Shown piece by piece: positions 11,725 through 24,587 of a DNA stretch of 64,000 nt (position 1 is its first letter; the number at the start of each line of letters is the position of its first letter). The DNA lies in the NCBI GenBank assembly GCA_951394405.1, contig OX596336.1, positions 3,720,001-3,784,000 of the forward strand, in the 5' to 3' direction. The notes below the pieces were generated by a model. That model was not told the DNA's origin. It did not search any database and saw only the letters and a list, made by a program, of their open reading frames with translations. Position numbers and translations under genes: made by a program. Source of the DNA: Coprinellus micaceus (lineage: Eukaryota > Basidiomycota > Agaricomycetes > Agaricales > Psathyrellaceae).

Positions 11725-12918
11725 CTAAAACACCACCACCTTCTTTTTGGCTGGAGCTGCAGCCCCCCCTCCAAGCCTGGCAGGAGCGTTTTCAGACGCC
11801 CCCAAGACCTGCATCCGCCTCTCCTCGACATGTTCCTGCTTCTCTAACTCCGTCGTACGACGCTTCAGAACCATGAAGTCATCTTCATCCGCACTTGCAC
11901 CGAACCCAGTTCCCACTGCAGCCTTGGCAGCCATTTCTAAAGATCCCTTAGTCTACAAACTCCCGCATCACGCGCAAAAAAAAACTCACCGTCCTTACGA
12001 ACTGTGCATTCCTTCGCTAGATGGGCGGTATCCCCACATATTTTACACGATCCGCCGTTGGGATAAACGCCCTTGTTTTGGTTCTGAGGACATGAACCGG
12101 CAAGGTGACCGTTCCCAGAGCACACGAAACAGGAAGCGAATGGCAGGGGCTCGGCGGGGTTGGCGGGTTTCTTGCACTTCGACAGTGTGTGCTTTTGAGA
12201 TCCACACCTAAAGGAACGTACTGTTATTTTAGACGATACGGAACGGGACAGCAGGCGCACCTGTAGCAGATTCCAACCACACTAGCAGGGCCACTGGCTG
12301 ACCCAGTCATCTCAGAAGCTCTAGGACAATCCCTTGCAGCATGACCTGTCTCTCGACAAGCGAAGCAAGTGGTATCCACATTCCTTTCCTCGATACGCTT
12401 AAGCCGGCGGGTCTCGCTCGCGGGGGTAAACTTTTTTTCTGTTCAAAGGTGTAAGAATCCCAAAAGGGCGTAAACTAGAACTAGAACTAACGTCTCGGTC
12501 CAGGAGGAGTCGTCCTTGGCGAACCATCCTTGGGTTGTCTAAGTCCCCTTATCTTCTTCCTTCTCGACTCTCCTGATGAAGATCGTTCGCTTGCCCCAAT
12601 CCCGGATCCTTCTCCAGCCCCCTCCATTCCTGGCGCGGTGGGCATCTTCTCCTTCTTCACCGGTGGAGGAAGGCCCTTCCCCTTCTTGGATCGATGTCGC
12701 CTCCTATGCTTTCGAGCCCGCGGTGCTGAGGGGTCGGCGGGGGTTTGGCTTCCACTTGCGTCCTCGTTGACCTGTGCAGCGGAGGAGGCTGCAGGCGTCG
12801 GGGAAGGGTTGGAGGTGGCTGCCTGCCGCTTTGGAGCTTGGGAGGAGCTTGGCTCGTCGTGGTCAAAGCCGGCTTCGACGTATGTGCGCTTCTTCCCCAG
12901 GTTCGTATAGCGGGTCAT
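11725..12918 (-). CDS. Zinc-knuckle (CCHC) protein of ZCCHC9 type
   Basis: Model join(11725..11936,11990..12207,12261..12438,12492..12918) on the minus strand encodes 344 residues, with all three introns 53 nt. The start at M-T-R-Y-T-N-L-G-K-K-R-T was chosen because this opening is typical of fungal relatives; an in-frame ATG lies 48 bases upstream. The first 140 residues are charged and low-complexity (Lys/Arg/Ser/Pro), with likely nuclear-localisation clusters. Four CCHC knuckles follow: C-F-A-C-R-E-T-G-H, C-Y-R-C-G-S-Q-K-H, C-F-V-C-S-G-N-G-H and C-K-I-C-G-D-T-A-H. The spacing and the G-G-S-C-K-I-C-G block match ZCCHC9, a nuclear or nucleolar RNA-binding protein family. The tail is A/K-rich (A-P-A-K-K-K-V-V-V-F). 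RNA binding is inferred from the family. Confidence 0.85.
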
Positions 12919-13398
12919 GGTTGTAGGAAGGAAAGAAAGTGATTGCCCCATCGTGCAGACCATCACAATTTTTAAACGCCCGCGCCTGTCAGCCTCAAGT
13001 GGCTGACAGTAGACTGTTCATGTTAGCCGTTGTCCGATTTTAAACTGGCTGGTTGGGGGCTTCTGGGGTAGATATGGTACCGTGAGCTACTGCAAGGTAG
13101 TTCGAAAGCGGCCTCGAGAAAGAACGGCCCTCTCCTCAAATTGTACGTCGCAAACCAGCAGCAATCCCACGATCAAAGTTTAGCGCCCGGACCCACTGGC
13201 ATACCATAGGGCGAATGCACCCCCCGGAATCTCAAGACCTCAGGATGAATAGAATAGTGATAAGCGTTGTACAACATACTCCGAGCCTGTCCCCGATTTT
13301 ATATTGAAATACAACAGGAAAATGATAAGCAAATAAGACTGGCAGTGAGTAAAGTGGCGCAGAAAGGTATCCCAGACCTTAGGGTATCCAGTCACATA
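12919..13398. other. Intergenic region
   Basis: 480 bp between two minus-strand genes, probably the promoter of the zinc-knuckle gene and the 3' region of the transcription factor gene. Nothing else is supportable. Confidence 0.6.
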
Positions 13399-16300
13399 CT
13401 ACGGGGAAGGCGCAGGGCTCTGCCTGGCAGATTGCGTCAGCTGCCCGACGTTGGAGATGAAAGTGCCCCATTCATCGACCCTGCAGATATGGAGGTTAGT
13501 GAAGCACCACAAAAGGGACGAGTACCACTCACTGTAAGCTCGCAGGTGCAGTGTTCCACATCTTCATCATCTCCGTATCGATCATTGGTTGGTGAGGCCC
13601 AAATGGCCCCAGGTTCTGGGCGAGGGCGTTGAAATCCGTTGAGCACTGTGCGAACAACGCCGCGATATCTGCGGCTGTCAAAGTGGGACCAGGTCGGGAT
13701 GAAGCGGCGTCGCCCCCAATCCCACTCGCGAGATTTGTAGGGGTTGATGTCAATATCGCAGGGGGGACTGAGCCACCGTGTAAGGCAGCATCCTTGATCA
13801 TCGAATCCATAACGAAGTCGTCGTGCGAAGGCCCGAAGAAACCGATACCGGGCTCCCCCATAGACAAACTACTGAGCAGCGCGGGGTTAACCGCGTTCGG
13901 CGGCTGGTCAAAATGATAGGAGTTCGACGTCTTTGTCGGGATTGAGGTGTGTATCTGACCAAGCTGGTCACCCAAGAATGCGTTCACATTAGCCGTGTCC
14001 GCGAAATTGAATTGACCATAGACCGGTAACCGCCCAAGATCGTTGCTATACATCGGCAGGAGGAAGTTAATTGGCGGTTCCACCGGAGAGATAGGGCTGT
14101 TGAGCTGCTGGCTTAAGGAGACCCGGCGCGTCCCGGCGGTTCTTCGTGTTTCAGCAGCACTCGGGGGCGTCACGGGGAAGCTGGACGAGGAAGACGAGGA
14201 GTCGGTATCCTCTGCTTCGGTATCCGATCGCGATCGTTTCTTTTTGGATTTGGCGTCATTTTGGGCGAAAGCTGTACTGAGGTTTCCGGCTGAGGCCAGT
14301 TCCGTCAAGAGGTCCCTGTAAAGGGGATTAACCTTCCACTAAAGTTTAATCACAGGTAAAGTGGGCCTACAAGCAGCGTCCAGCAGCTGCGCATCTGAAG
14401 GGGTGATTTCAATCAGTACGCATGCACTCGGTTCCAAACGTTATCAACCCTACCGGCGCTCGGAGGTTCTCAACATATCCATACACCTCTGAACGTCCTC
14501 AAGCTCCCTCCGCGGGTTCGGTGCGAAGCCCGTCCTTTTACCGCTCCAAATATTCAGCAACAGGACCACAGCTGCAGAGAATGTGATTCCCTATTTGAAA
14601 CCTCGGTCACTCTAAAGCTTCCAAGAGGAGAGCAAGAACCGGCCAACGCACCTGAAATGGTTGGGGAGGAAGTAGAGGACTCAATCGGTGGAAGTTCTCC
14701 AGAACATGGCAACACGACCTCGCAGCATTCGTGCAGATAGCGAGGGATGGGAATGCGCCTGGGGTCGGGTTTCGTGGTGAAGGAATGAATGGGCGATGGA
14801 TGAATATATGCAGGTAGTAGTAGATCGCGTGTAGGGCGGAGGATTGTTTCAGGAATAGTTCGGATTTATGTTGGGTATTCCACTTCACTGAATGAAAAGG
14901 AAGTGAGACTCAGGTTGAATGAGAGAATATTAGGATACATACGATGTTCGGGCACCGAGTCCATCCACTGATTCATCGCAGCGTCCAATTCAGCGATGAT
15001 TTCCTGTTCAGACCTTTCGGTTCCCTTCTTGGCGAACTTGGAACGTTTCGTCGGATACTATAAGCATATTCAGCAGCGAGAAAGGGACGAATCAATTGCA
15101 ACGAAGCTCACAATCAATCTCATGGCATGGGCCAGGATATCCATCAAGCCCAAGAAACAGTTGAAGTATGTGACAGTCGATGGGATCCCTTCGGGTTGAA
15201 CAAAACCCGTCTCCCAGTGCTCGTCGTCAACTTCCAAAGGGAGGTCCAGGTCAAAGCTGAAACACAATGTCAGGATCGATCTGCAACGCCGCAGGGTGTG
15301 ACGCGACGTACTCCTCATCCTGAAGTCCACAAGGTCTGCCGGAGCTTTGGCTGATCCACCGGTCCACACTCAATACAACCCAGAAGGCCCGCTTCCACAG
15401 CTCGTCTTCTGCCGTAGGCGGGATGTCCTTGCTCCGTCTTCTGCGGTGGCCACCAACCTCTTGCGAGAGCCGAAGGGCCATGCCAATCTGAGCCCAAACA
15501 CCTTGGGGCATTTCGCTCGAGCTGGCGTAGAGCACGTATAACTTGAAGCGGACAGTCATGCACCATATACATCAGTAACAACATGCGACTCACAGCATGC
15601 ATCTGAAGCTCGTACAAAACCACCCGGTTGAATAGATTCCTTCTCATGATATTGACCTGTTCAAACCATTTCCATCCTGCAGACCGCGTCGAAGTTGTTC
15701 CCTCGGCCAAAACCCTTGGGTCTTCACAGTACCGTGCCCCGTGTGCGCAGACCAGAAGAAAGACCTTGGCGAACATCGAGTCTCGGTAATGAAGTCCGGA
15801 GGCAACTTGCTGCTCGAATATTGACTTGTGAAGCAGGGGATGGAAGGGGTTGATGTTGGCGAAGTAGGCGTCAATGAGGCTGGGGTATAGGTCGTCTTCC
15901 GGGAAGACGTAGTTCCGCTCTTCTTGGTCGATTTCGGGGTCATAGCTCATCCACTGAGGGTACGGTCAGCGGGCTCTGAAGGAGAGTAATATGACTTGCT
16001 TACCTCAGGGATATCCCAAAACTCTGGTCTTTTCATTGGGAGGGCCGGTTTGACGTAGGCCAAACCCTCGCCCGTGAACTCTTCTCGGAGGTCCAGAGCC
16101 GTCTGAAGCAGATCATATTGACTACATGTTCCGTCAAGAACCGCGTCGCCCGGACACGAAAGCCAGCGTACCTTGACTTCCCGAAGAACCGGTGAGAATG
16201 AGGCTTCAGCGTCAACGAGCTGAGCTTGCCCAGCACCTCGCTCTCCACCTGAGGCGTAACAGGTTCCTTCGGCGCCGATTCGGGCTGTTTACTAGCAGCG

Positions 16301-16978
16301 CTTGGCGAGGCCTCTTGGTTCAAGTCGACTCCGGGGAGAAGCTACAGGAGAGACACCAGTGAGACGCTCTCCCACCGAAAGAGGACCTACACATACCCGT
16401 CTCACCAACTCGTCCATCTTCTCAAGCCTCGCCTCTAGACTTTCGACATATCTACGCAACAGATTTAATTAGTCCTTCCGGGCGCACTCTGGCCCTAAAC
16501 GTCCACGAACCCCTTCGCCGAACCCAACGTCTATAATGCGCGGGAACGTCCAAGCAATCAATTGTCAGTGGCAAAGCCAACATTCCGACGGGCGGTTGCC
16601 ACACACCTTGGTCACTTCTTTATGCGTACATTCTAGCCCTAATTGGATGCAATTACTGCATTTATTTCCTGGTAATTCGCCACTGTCACCTGCATACACG
16701 ATTCGTGAGCTGAGAAGTGCGCGACTTGTGAAGGTGTACTCACATCGAACTGAGTAGTGGGACGAGTGAGAGAGGGTGGGAGTGATTGTTTGGACCTTAG
16801 TAACGCGGTCAAGGGACGGGCAGTATTCGAACTAACTTTTCTTGCGTTTGCAAATGTCGCAAGCGCCTGGTATCCTCCGCTTCTTGGACTGCGTGCGGTT
16901 CGCCGATAGGTCTTCGGTCTTCGTTCCGGAGCTCGTAGCCTTACTTGTGGGTGCTTCGCTGCTTGGGCCCTTCGTCAT
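13399..16978 (-). CDS. Zn2Cys6 transcription factor with fungal-specific middle domain
   Basis: A minus-strand gene with at least 13 exons. The first exons are 16837..16978, 16744..16749 (6 nt), 16607..16689, 16511..16530 (20 nt) and 16397..16451. Spliced, they give A-C-D-I-C-K-R-K-K-I-R-C-D-S then N-K-C-S-N-C-I-Q-L-G-L-E-C-T-H, a complete binuclear zinc cluster, followed by G-Y-V-E-S-L-E-A-R-L-E-K-M, a short coiled coil. The central part (F-P-E-D-D-L-Y-P-S-L-I-D-A-Y-F, N-P-F-H-P-L-L-H, G-V-W-A-Q-I-G-M-A-L-R-L, S-G-R-P-C-G-L-Q-D-E) is the fungal-specific transcription factor domain. The C-terminus is Ser-rich and ends after V-D-E-W-G-T-F-I-S-N-V with a stop at 13399-13401. Such proteins bind CGG-containing DNA in the nucleus. 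Target genes are unknown, and exon borders between 13.6 and 16.3 kb were only partly fixed. Confidence 0.88.
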
Positions 16979-17572
16979 GGCGCTTGTTCAACGTCCGACT
17001 GTGAGTGAAGTGGGGGTAAAGTCGTGGTGGGAGCCGTGTAGTTAATGGTCAGGAACGAGGAAAAGGGGAAGCAATTCGGCATCGCGAACCACTTGTGTTC
17101 TTGGACATGGTGGCCGCTCGAATAGATTCGCCATATATTGCGAGATTTGTCAGCCATTTCGTCAAGGGACTTTGCGATAACACCATGTGCGGCTGCAGTT
17201 CTTCAATAGGGGCTATTGACACTGGGCAGCTGGACCGGCTAGTATTGGTTCTGCTGGGAATGCACCCACATGAAACGAATCATTACGGAGTCGAGAGGGG
17301 GAAAAGAGGGATACTTGACACCCCTCTTCCCTGATTCGTGCGAGGGAATTTGACTTGGACCAATTGAAATGGATGGTTTGCCGAGGGTGTGATGCGGCTT
17401 CCCTTTCTTGTCCATCCCGTAACCTTCTTCGTCGTAGTCGCCATTGTGTGGGGTAAAGGCGAAGTAGGGCTGGGTTCTATCTACTTACTCATTGTCCCTG
17501 TAATAGCTCTGCGAACCTCGTGACCAGGGCGAAGATAAGACTCTTCGAACGATTGTCGGGTGAGTACTTGCA
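16979..17572. other. Intergenic region
   Basis: 594 bp upstream of the transcription factor start and downstream of the next minus-strand gene. No gene or recognised site. Confidence 0.55.
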
Positions 17573-19510
17573 CTACACTTTATTCAAGATATCGACCAGA
17601 ACGTCCTTGATCGTCAGGCCCCCGTACCCCTTCTGAAATTGTAGACCATCAGACCCTCCAAAGGTAGCCCCCATGACAGCGCTCGCCAGAACCTCGTCCT
17701 CTGGGCCGCTCCTAAGGCTCAGTCGGTGACTGACGATCCTCGGCATTGTTCTCGCGACGTCCACCTCTGTAACGTCTAGCACCACCACATCCTCGTCCTC
17801 ATGTTCCCTCCCCGCGGTCGATATCCTCGACGCTGACCCTCCGTATATGGAGGGGTCCTTTCGAAGTAGGTTCGTCGTAGATGATTCGTCGATCGTCCGG
17901 CCGTACCTCGTGTCACTCTGTGCGTCAAAGTACTCCGACTCGTCGTCGTCTGCGGTGTCGGGGCGCACGAGCTCCATGCCAGTGAGATCTGAACCTATGA
18001 CGCGCGCTGCACAGGCGAGGTCCTCCGCGGCCTTCCGTGCCTTGGCAGTTAAGAGCATAGCGTCTAGCCGGGGGTGGTGTCGCACAGCAGAAAATAGGTC
18101 CGAGAGGTACAGGCTTAGCTCGGGCGCTAGATGTGTCTTCCGGCGGTGCTTTTGCAGGGCCTCGATGAAGGATTGGGGGAAAGGTTCTTGTGTAAAAATC
18201 TGTGGTGGCGGTTGCCGGGTAGGTTGCGCGGTTGGAAGGGGTTTGGCATAGTACGGTGGCGTTTGTGGCAGGGGCATGGTGTACGGAGTCGTAGGCGATC
18301 CAGAATTGGATTGCGAAAAGGATGGCGTTTGGGAGAATGAATGCATCGGCGAAAATGATATCGACCGCAAGGCCAGCCTACTCGTTTGGGAAACGAGTAT
18401 GTTGTGGCTCATGGCAAATTTGTCAAGCTACCTCAATCCGTCAGACAAGACAATGCTGTTTCATGGAGTGTATCACTCACAAGACTCTTGTGTATCGGGG
18501 GGCGCTGTGTCGAATGAATAGAGCAGACATATATGACGATGAAACCGTCAGGGAAGCTCCATACGCCACCCCCATCCTCAGCAAGGGTGACTTGCTTGTC
18601 CGCGACGGCGTTTGAGAGCTCCTGTTGGACAGCCGAGCTTGCCCTCTCCAGGCCAGAGAGGATCAAAGCACTAGGGAGTTCATGGCCATCCGGTTTAATC
18701 CGAGTGGGGACAGGCTCTGTTAGGGAGTGCTGCAAGCGGGGTGAAGAAGACACTCGGGTCTCGATCCCATGCAGGGGTTCGGGGGATTGTGACCGAGCTT
18801 GCGAGAGGTCGTTCGGAAAGGATATGGACCTGTTGTAGCTGAGCGCTAACGGTGCCTTCAAGTTACTCCCGGAGCGAGATCGCCTCCCCGACTTGGGCAA
18901 AAATAGGGACTGTAGCAGGGCCTTCGGGGAGGTGGCAATCCGCGAGCGAATTTTGACCCTATGCGTCGCATAGTGGAATACATGAGTCAGTGTCTATGGG
19001 GTGAGGGGTCAGTATGATGCGACGAGCTAGGAAAAGCAAGTAAGAATCAGAGCGTGATGATGAGGACATAGATTCAACCCCTTCAGGTACACTATGACGG
19101 TTGTTTCAGAGCTCAATGCAGTATTATGACCACAAAAAGGCGGTGCACTGATTATCTGTCGGCAGGTACCACAACAGGGTGCCTAAACTAGCTCAGAAGG
19201 GTGACAAGTGGGGCTAAAGCTCACGCCCAGAGCTATCTCAAGACTGAAGGAGGATCCGGATATCGGATAACCGAGGACTCACCCATGCGACTAGCTTTAC
19301 AACGAGGCCAATGTCTTCCTCTGGCGTACGCAGGATCAAGTGTTTGTCTCCCGCAATCAAGCACAGCAGTACCGATTTGATAATAACCTGGTCCACTGGC
19401 AGGGATGAGGTATTAGCCAAAGAGCGAATATAGGTTATGAGCGCCGGGAAAAAGGCAGGGCTCCCCAAGTGGTGAAGAGGAGGATCCTGGTCTATCGCCA
19501 AGGCCGACAT
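17573..19510 (-). CDS. Mg-chelatase-like AAA protein (fungal, function unknown)
   Basis: Model join(17573..18427,18481..18993,19283..19510) on the minus strand encodes 531 residues, each exon a multiple of three. The N-terminal part has L-L-C-L-I-A-G-D-K-H-L-I-L-R-T-P-E-E-D. The middle has A-L-I-L-S-G-L-E-R-A-S-S-A-V-Q-Q-E-L and W-S-F-P-D-G-F-I-V-I-Y-V-C, matching a fungal protein group annotated as Mg-chelatase-subunit-like ATPases. The third exon starts L-D-K-F-A-M-S and carries D-L-F-S-A-V-R-H-H-P-R-L-D-A, the AAA lid region of that group. No clear Walker A was seen, so ATP hydrolysis is doubtful. Fungi make no chlorophyll, so the name reflects fold only. The first intron (289 nt) is long for this window, and the 5' end is the least certain part. 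Confidence 0.72.
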
Positions 19511-20689
19511 GCTCAAGTTGCATGAATCCGCAGACGGTGGTTCAAAAACAGGGGTCTACGAGTCCCATCGATGAGCAATGGAATTAAGACAATAGCCATA
19601 TACACAAACCTGGAACAGCTGCGCTGGAGTCAACTCGACATCGTGGTTTGTGTCAAAGCACGGTGATTGGCCCGACCGTTCCTGCCGGGTATCCAATATT
19701 CTCGAGTCCGCTCGGCAAATGCCGTACCTCCTTCCAGCAGAACCACTTTGAAACGATTGCGCTCAACCCTGGCCTCTGCCCGCATTCAACCCAACTTCAA
19801 CGAAGGCCGCTATACGGTCTCTTATATTCTGTTCATCGGCGTCTTAGGCTCAAACTGATGTTTACCAAACCGCCTACATCGGACAAGGGTAGAGGTCGAG
19901 TTCTTCCGGCGCCTCATGGCAAGTCTTGAGGATGTTCTCCATCACATCTTGGTCAGTTCAAGGAATCTGGACTGAATGGGAGGGTCTGCGGCTTTCTATA
20001 CATGGGTGGTAACAAGAATATCCTCCAAGCGACAGCCTGTAGTACGGTGACTCGGTTCGTTCAGGCTTGAAGCGACTTGAAGCGTGCAGGAGGCCATGTC
20101 GGCCCGTTGCTATGCAGGGGACCCCGGCAGTTTTGAGGCTCAGGCCTACGGCTCTTGGACAGGTGGAGGAAAACAACGCCCCGAAGGAGATCCAGAGGGG
20201 GAGATATCGGACGCCAGATTCGATTTGTGATATTCGATGGCAATAACCCACTGTCCCGGTCGGTATGACAATCCACCTGCATGACACCCTCCGGACTTAC
20301 CGTTTTCATTTGGCAGGTTCCTCCAAACTGGTTTATAACGCACGCAGGTGTTACAGCAACAGCTACGGGCTCCCCACCTTTCTGAGTTCCTGTGATTCGC
20401 TCCTCCAGGAGGCAGAGGGACGCATTCGACTCCGGGGTCATCCCTGGTCATCCGTCATCTAACAGCCTCTTATCCGCGCTCGCCTTCCCAAGCCTCTCTA
20501 CGCCCGTGGGCACTCGAAGATCGTGTCTGATCTCGGTATATTGTCCTCTTCTTCACTCCTCACATCAGTTACCAAACTTCATATTACGGGACTAGTTCTT
20601 GCTTCTCTCCTTGACCCCTCTTTCTTCCCCTTTCTTCAGCCGCTGAAGCTCTTTGGGCTCGAGCTCAACGCGCATGAGTCCGAAGATAC
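19511..20689. other. Intergenic region between divergent genes
   Basis: About 1.2 kb separates a minus-strand and a plus-strand gene. A short minus-strand string near 19635-19660 (V-E-L-T-P-A-Q-L-F-Q followed by a GT) could be an extra 5' exon of the upstream gene; I could not join it in frame. Otherwise nothing. Confidence 0.45.
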
Positions 20690-23600
20690 ATGGCCGCTAT
20701 TGTTCAGTTCTTCGTCAATGATACTTCTCCAGCTATCGCATACTCTCCTTTCGGTGATACCTTTTCAACACCAAACACCAAGGCGGGCTGGAACCCCTAC
20801 TACTCTGGATCAGGGTTCGCGACGGCACAGGGAGTCAAAGGGGCGGGGAATAGCTACCACATAACGTCGCTGGATGGAGCTTCCTTCACCATTGCTTGGA
20901 ACGGTGAGTCTGCACTCCATCGCTCTCGAGGGTCACGATGTTCTGACCGCCCCTGCAGGCAGCAGCATTCAACTTCAAGGAAATGTTACCAACGCATCCT
21001 ATACCATCAGCCTCGATGGCGTGGACGTCGCCAACCCTGCTGCTGATATTGCCGACAATGTGCTCGCAACGATCACAGACCTTCCCAATGCACCTCATGC
21101 TATCACGCTCACCGCTCAAATCCTGGAATCCGACCCAACATCCTCCATAGCATTCGGGAGAGCAATCATCGCTTCAACCCCTCCCAATCCCAACCCATCT
21201 ACGTGCGTCCACTTCATGGCACCTCTGGCATTGTATACTGACACTGTCGTTGACAAGTCTATACCGGTTAAATTACCTTAATGGCAGCGACGTCGCGTTT
21301 CTTGGGCGATGGAGCTTTACGTCCGATGAGAACACATCATGGCACGAGTCCCGAACCCCTGGAGATCGAGCTACCACAAGCTTTCAAGGTACGCTTCATT
21401 CAGATATCCGGCCCTCGACTGCAGAGATAGATGCTGTCCTCGACAGGCGCAGCATTCGTGCTACAAGGGATGACATGTCCGGATTGCGGAAACTACTCGG
21501 TCACCGTCGACGACCAGAAAATATCGTATTCTGCGAAGTCCTCCTTCCTGAGACACGACACGCTGCTTCACTATACCACTGGGTTGGATCCTGGCACCAC
21601 GCACACGGTTGTCGTGACCAATGAAGGGGGTGGTGTCGTGTCCTTTCTGGAAGGTGGATTTGGGGTGTATTCTTCTGGTTCACCGTTGTCAGTCATTTCC
21701 GCATCTATCACACTGTTTCTGAGTTTAACCTCGCTTCACAGACCCCCGAGCGAAACCCCTTCCCCAACCCCCACTCCAGAACCAGTCAGTTCAACGTCGT
21801 ACCCAAAAGGAACCATTGCAGCCTTCATTTTGGCGGGATGTCTGGCCTTCTTCCTGATCTCCGGAACCCTTTACTTCATCTTCATCTATCGCCCTCGAAA
21901 GAAATTCCAGCTGCAGCACGAGCGGTGGAGAACATCAGGATTTTATAACACATCCAAGGCTCAAGAAGCGGGGGAAGTGCTGGACATCGCTCGAAATCCT
22001 CCGACAAGCGGGGCGGTAGAAGAAGGCATGCAGTTCGCCAGCCCTTCGACGCGCCGTCAATCTAGAAAGGCGAAGCACGACAGCGGAATGAGCAGCTTTA
22101 CGAGATGGAAACGTGAAGTGGAGAACGGAAGGCCAAGAGATAGTCTCGGAATCCAGTTCCGCCATTCAGACAGTTTCGACGAGAAGAACGCGCCGCGAGG
22201 GCAGTACGATCAGGGTACCATTCAATCTTCGAGCGAGCGAACCAGTTCGAGGGCCGCGTCTTTCTTCGGCCAGGCGAAGTGGATGAGGACTCTCGGGCTG
22301 GTGTCGGCTGAGAGCAGCGTCGCGAGGAAGGCGAAAGGCAAGCAGAAAGGGAAAGCAAGTAGACGTGTCAGTGACGATCTGTCATGGTCACCCAGTTACC
22401 AAATTAACCTCCCATTCCAGCCCCCTTCGGGTGAACAGGTGGCACCTCCACGCAATCCGTCGACTGTTGGCGGTCTGTCATACATCACCGCCAACATTGA
22501 GATGACCCCAGGAGCAAGTGAAGGCCTGGGGGGCGCCCCTCCTTCATACGCCGCCTCTATATCTCATCGCGAGTCTGAATCCCCTCCATCCGTACCACGC
22601 TCCGTCACCCACTCGTCCTCGGGACCCACAGTTCAGCCCGCTCCAGCGCTCGTCAGATCCCGAGTAGCCAGTGAAGACAAATCTCCCGTAACATCCTATA
22701 CCTCGTCCTTAACACCCCCATACCCTGTCAGAGACCTCTCGAAGGAAGATCGGGGGAGCCTCATGGACCAAAGCATCGACGAGACGCCGGGTTTGCTGGC
22801 GGGGACTGCGGTACGCCAACTCATTCGGAGTCTTAGCCCACGCACAAGCAAAGCTAGCTTCCCGACACGACACAACACGCTCTCGATGGAGATGACTTCG
22901 ATACCTCCCGCTTCACCCACGATCCAGGATATAACGCCCCGACCTCCGCCGCAGCAACCCCGCACCTCTCGCCCACTCCCCGTGCCCCCATCTCCTGGCC
23001 TTCCATCCCCCGTGCGTTCCGAGTACAGTGAGCAGTACGGTGCCCAGAGCGAGCCTGTATCCCCGACTACTGAAGAATCCCCACCGCCGCCTCGAAGCGG
23101 TCTGCCCAGGTCTAGTGGGACCTTTGGCCCACCTCGGAGCTCTTGGGCGCCAACCTTGGCACCTCAGGCTGAAGCTTCGACTTCGAGTAACATTCGGCCG
23201 AGTTCCACGACGCCTATTAGTGGTGTTCCCTTCCCTTCTGTGCGTCCATCAGAGCGCCCAGCAAGGTTCTCGAGGCGTATGAGCAATCTAATTTCCCGCC
23301 CTGAATCCGCTGAGGGTTCTTCTCGAACCCCCGTCCACATTACCCCCGCGACCCCCGTTCCATTCCCCACCCTCGCTTCGAAGCTAGGCTTCTCTGACAC
23401 TTCGGAGGCGGGCACGCGACACTCCTTCTTGGACATGACGCAGTCATCGGATGTCTCCGCCTACTCTCTCTCCAAAGGAGACACCACCGACGCAAGCTCC
23501 CTGAATAATGACACCAGACGATACAGCACTCCCCAAGGCCAACCTCCAGAAGAGCGGTCACGTTGGAGCAGCTCAAATGATGGACAGTACTCCACGAACC

Positions 23601-24277
23601 AACCCGAAAATGATAACGGCGACAGTGGGCAGGGGACTGGTAATGGCTCGGGAAACGAATCGTCTGGAAAGTCCTCCAAGTCCAAAGCACGTAGCAACCC
23701 TCCTGCTCAGCTCATGGTCCCACCCGCCTCACAGTTCCTCTCCCCGCACCGTCAAGAGGCAAGGTTCAGTGTCTCAGGTTCTTCCACCATCAGCGATCCC
23801 GTCCATGTCCACCCTCCTTTCGAAAACCTGGAGTCACCTACAGATAGCATTCCCGTCGACGCGAAATCTGACGTGGACTTTCGGGTGAGCGACTCGGAAG
23901 AGATTCCTATGGCCTCGCGCCTTCTGGGCTCCAGGGAGGGAACCCCGAGCGTGCGTACCAGCGGGTCGAGTGGGATTTACCCTTTCACTAGGCAAGCCAA
24001 TGTCTTGGGTGGAGAACTCGGAGGCGGTTCCCAAGACCCCTTGCAGACCCCATTGGGCCCCGCGTCCCCAGGGTACCTTGTCCAGAGGGTCCTGGGATTG
24101 CACTCGCCAGGGGTCAGCCCGGGGCATTCTCGGGTTGGCTCCTCTTCGACGCCTTTCAGCACCGCTGGTCGCTCGGGAAGCCAGCTTCGGCATGGGACCA
24201 TAGGCGAGGTGATTGAGCGTGATAATTCTCGAGGTCGGACAAGTCCCAGAAGTTCTAAAGACAAAGACAGTTCTTGA
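20690..24277 (+). CDS. Large single-pass membrane protein with Ser/Pro-rich cytoplasmic tail
   Basis: Model join(20690..20903,20959..21202,21258..21388,21447..24277) encodes 1139 residues. A further 51-nt in-frame stretch near 21686-21742 could be an additional intron. The ectodomain has a pattern common in Agaricomycete membrane proteins: G-W-N-P-Y-Y-S-G-S-G-F, A-G-N-S-Y-H-I-T-S, S-F-T-I-A-W-N-G, and a Cys pair in M-T-C-P-D-C-G-N-Y. A Ser/Thr/Pro-rich stalk (S-E-T-P-S-P-T-P-T-P-E-P) leads into one transmembrane helix (G-T-I-A-A-F-I-L-A-G...Y-F-I-F-I-Y) followed by R-P-R-K-K, which fits an outside-to-inside orientation. The tail of about 800 residues is disordered, rich in Ser, Pro and Arg. 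No enzymatic domain is seen. A sensor or wall-linked role is possible but unproven. Confidence 0.75.
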
Positions 24278-24587
24278 TTACCTACCTTATTCATGGACTT
24301 CACTCCTATTCACTTGAACAGCTCGCTTCTTTTGTTGTACTTCATGCACACGATCCTTCTGTGAACAGTTTCCTGTACGCCCTCTTGTTCTTGTATCCCT
24401 TCTTGTCGCGATCGTGACAGGACCCTCCGATACCCTAGCTGAAAATACCCTACTCTCCTTTGACTGGCGAAGATCGAACGTCCAGATGTACCATAGCGTA
24501 TCACAGTTACTATTCAAACGTATGCAACCACCACAGACAAGCGAAGAGGGTCAAACGAGCGCGCCTGCCCCAGTAATCATAAGAGGT

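Noticed and set aside
20874..21281. Separate small gene within 20.9-21.3 kb
   Set aside because: It is the second exon of the single-pass membrane protein read past its donor site.
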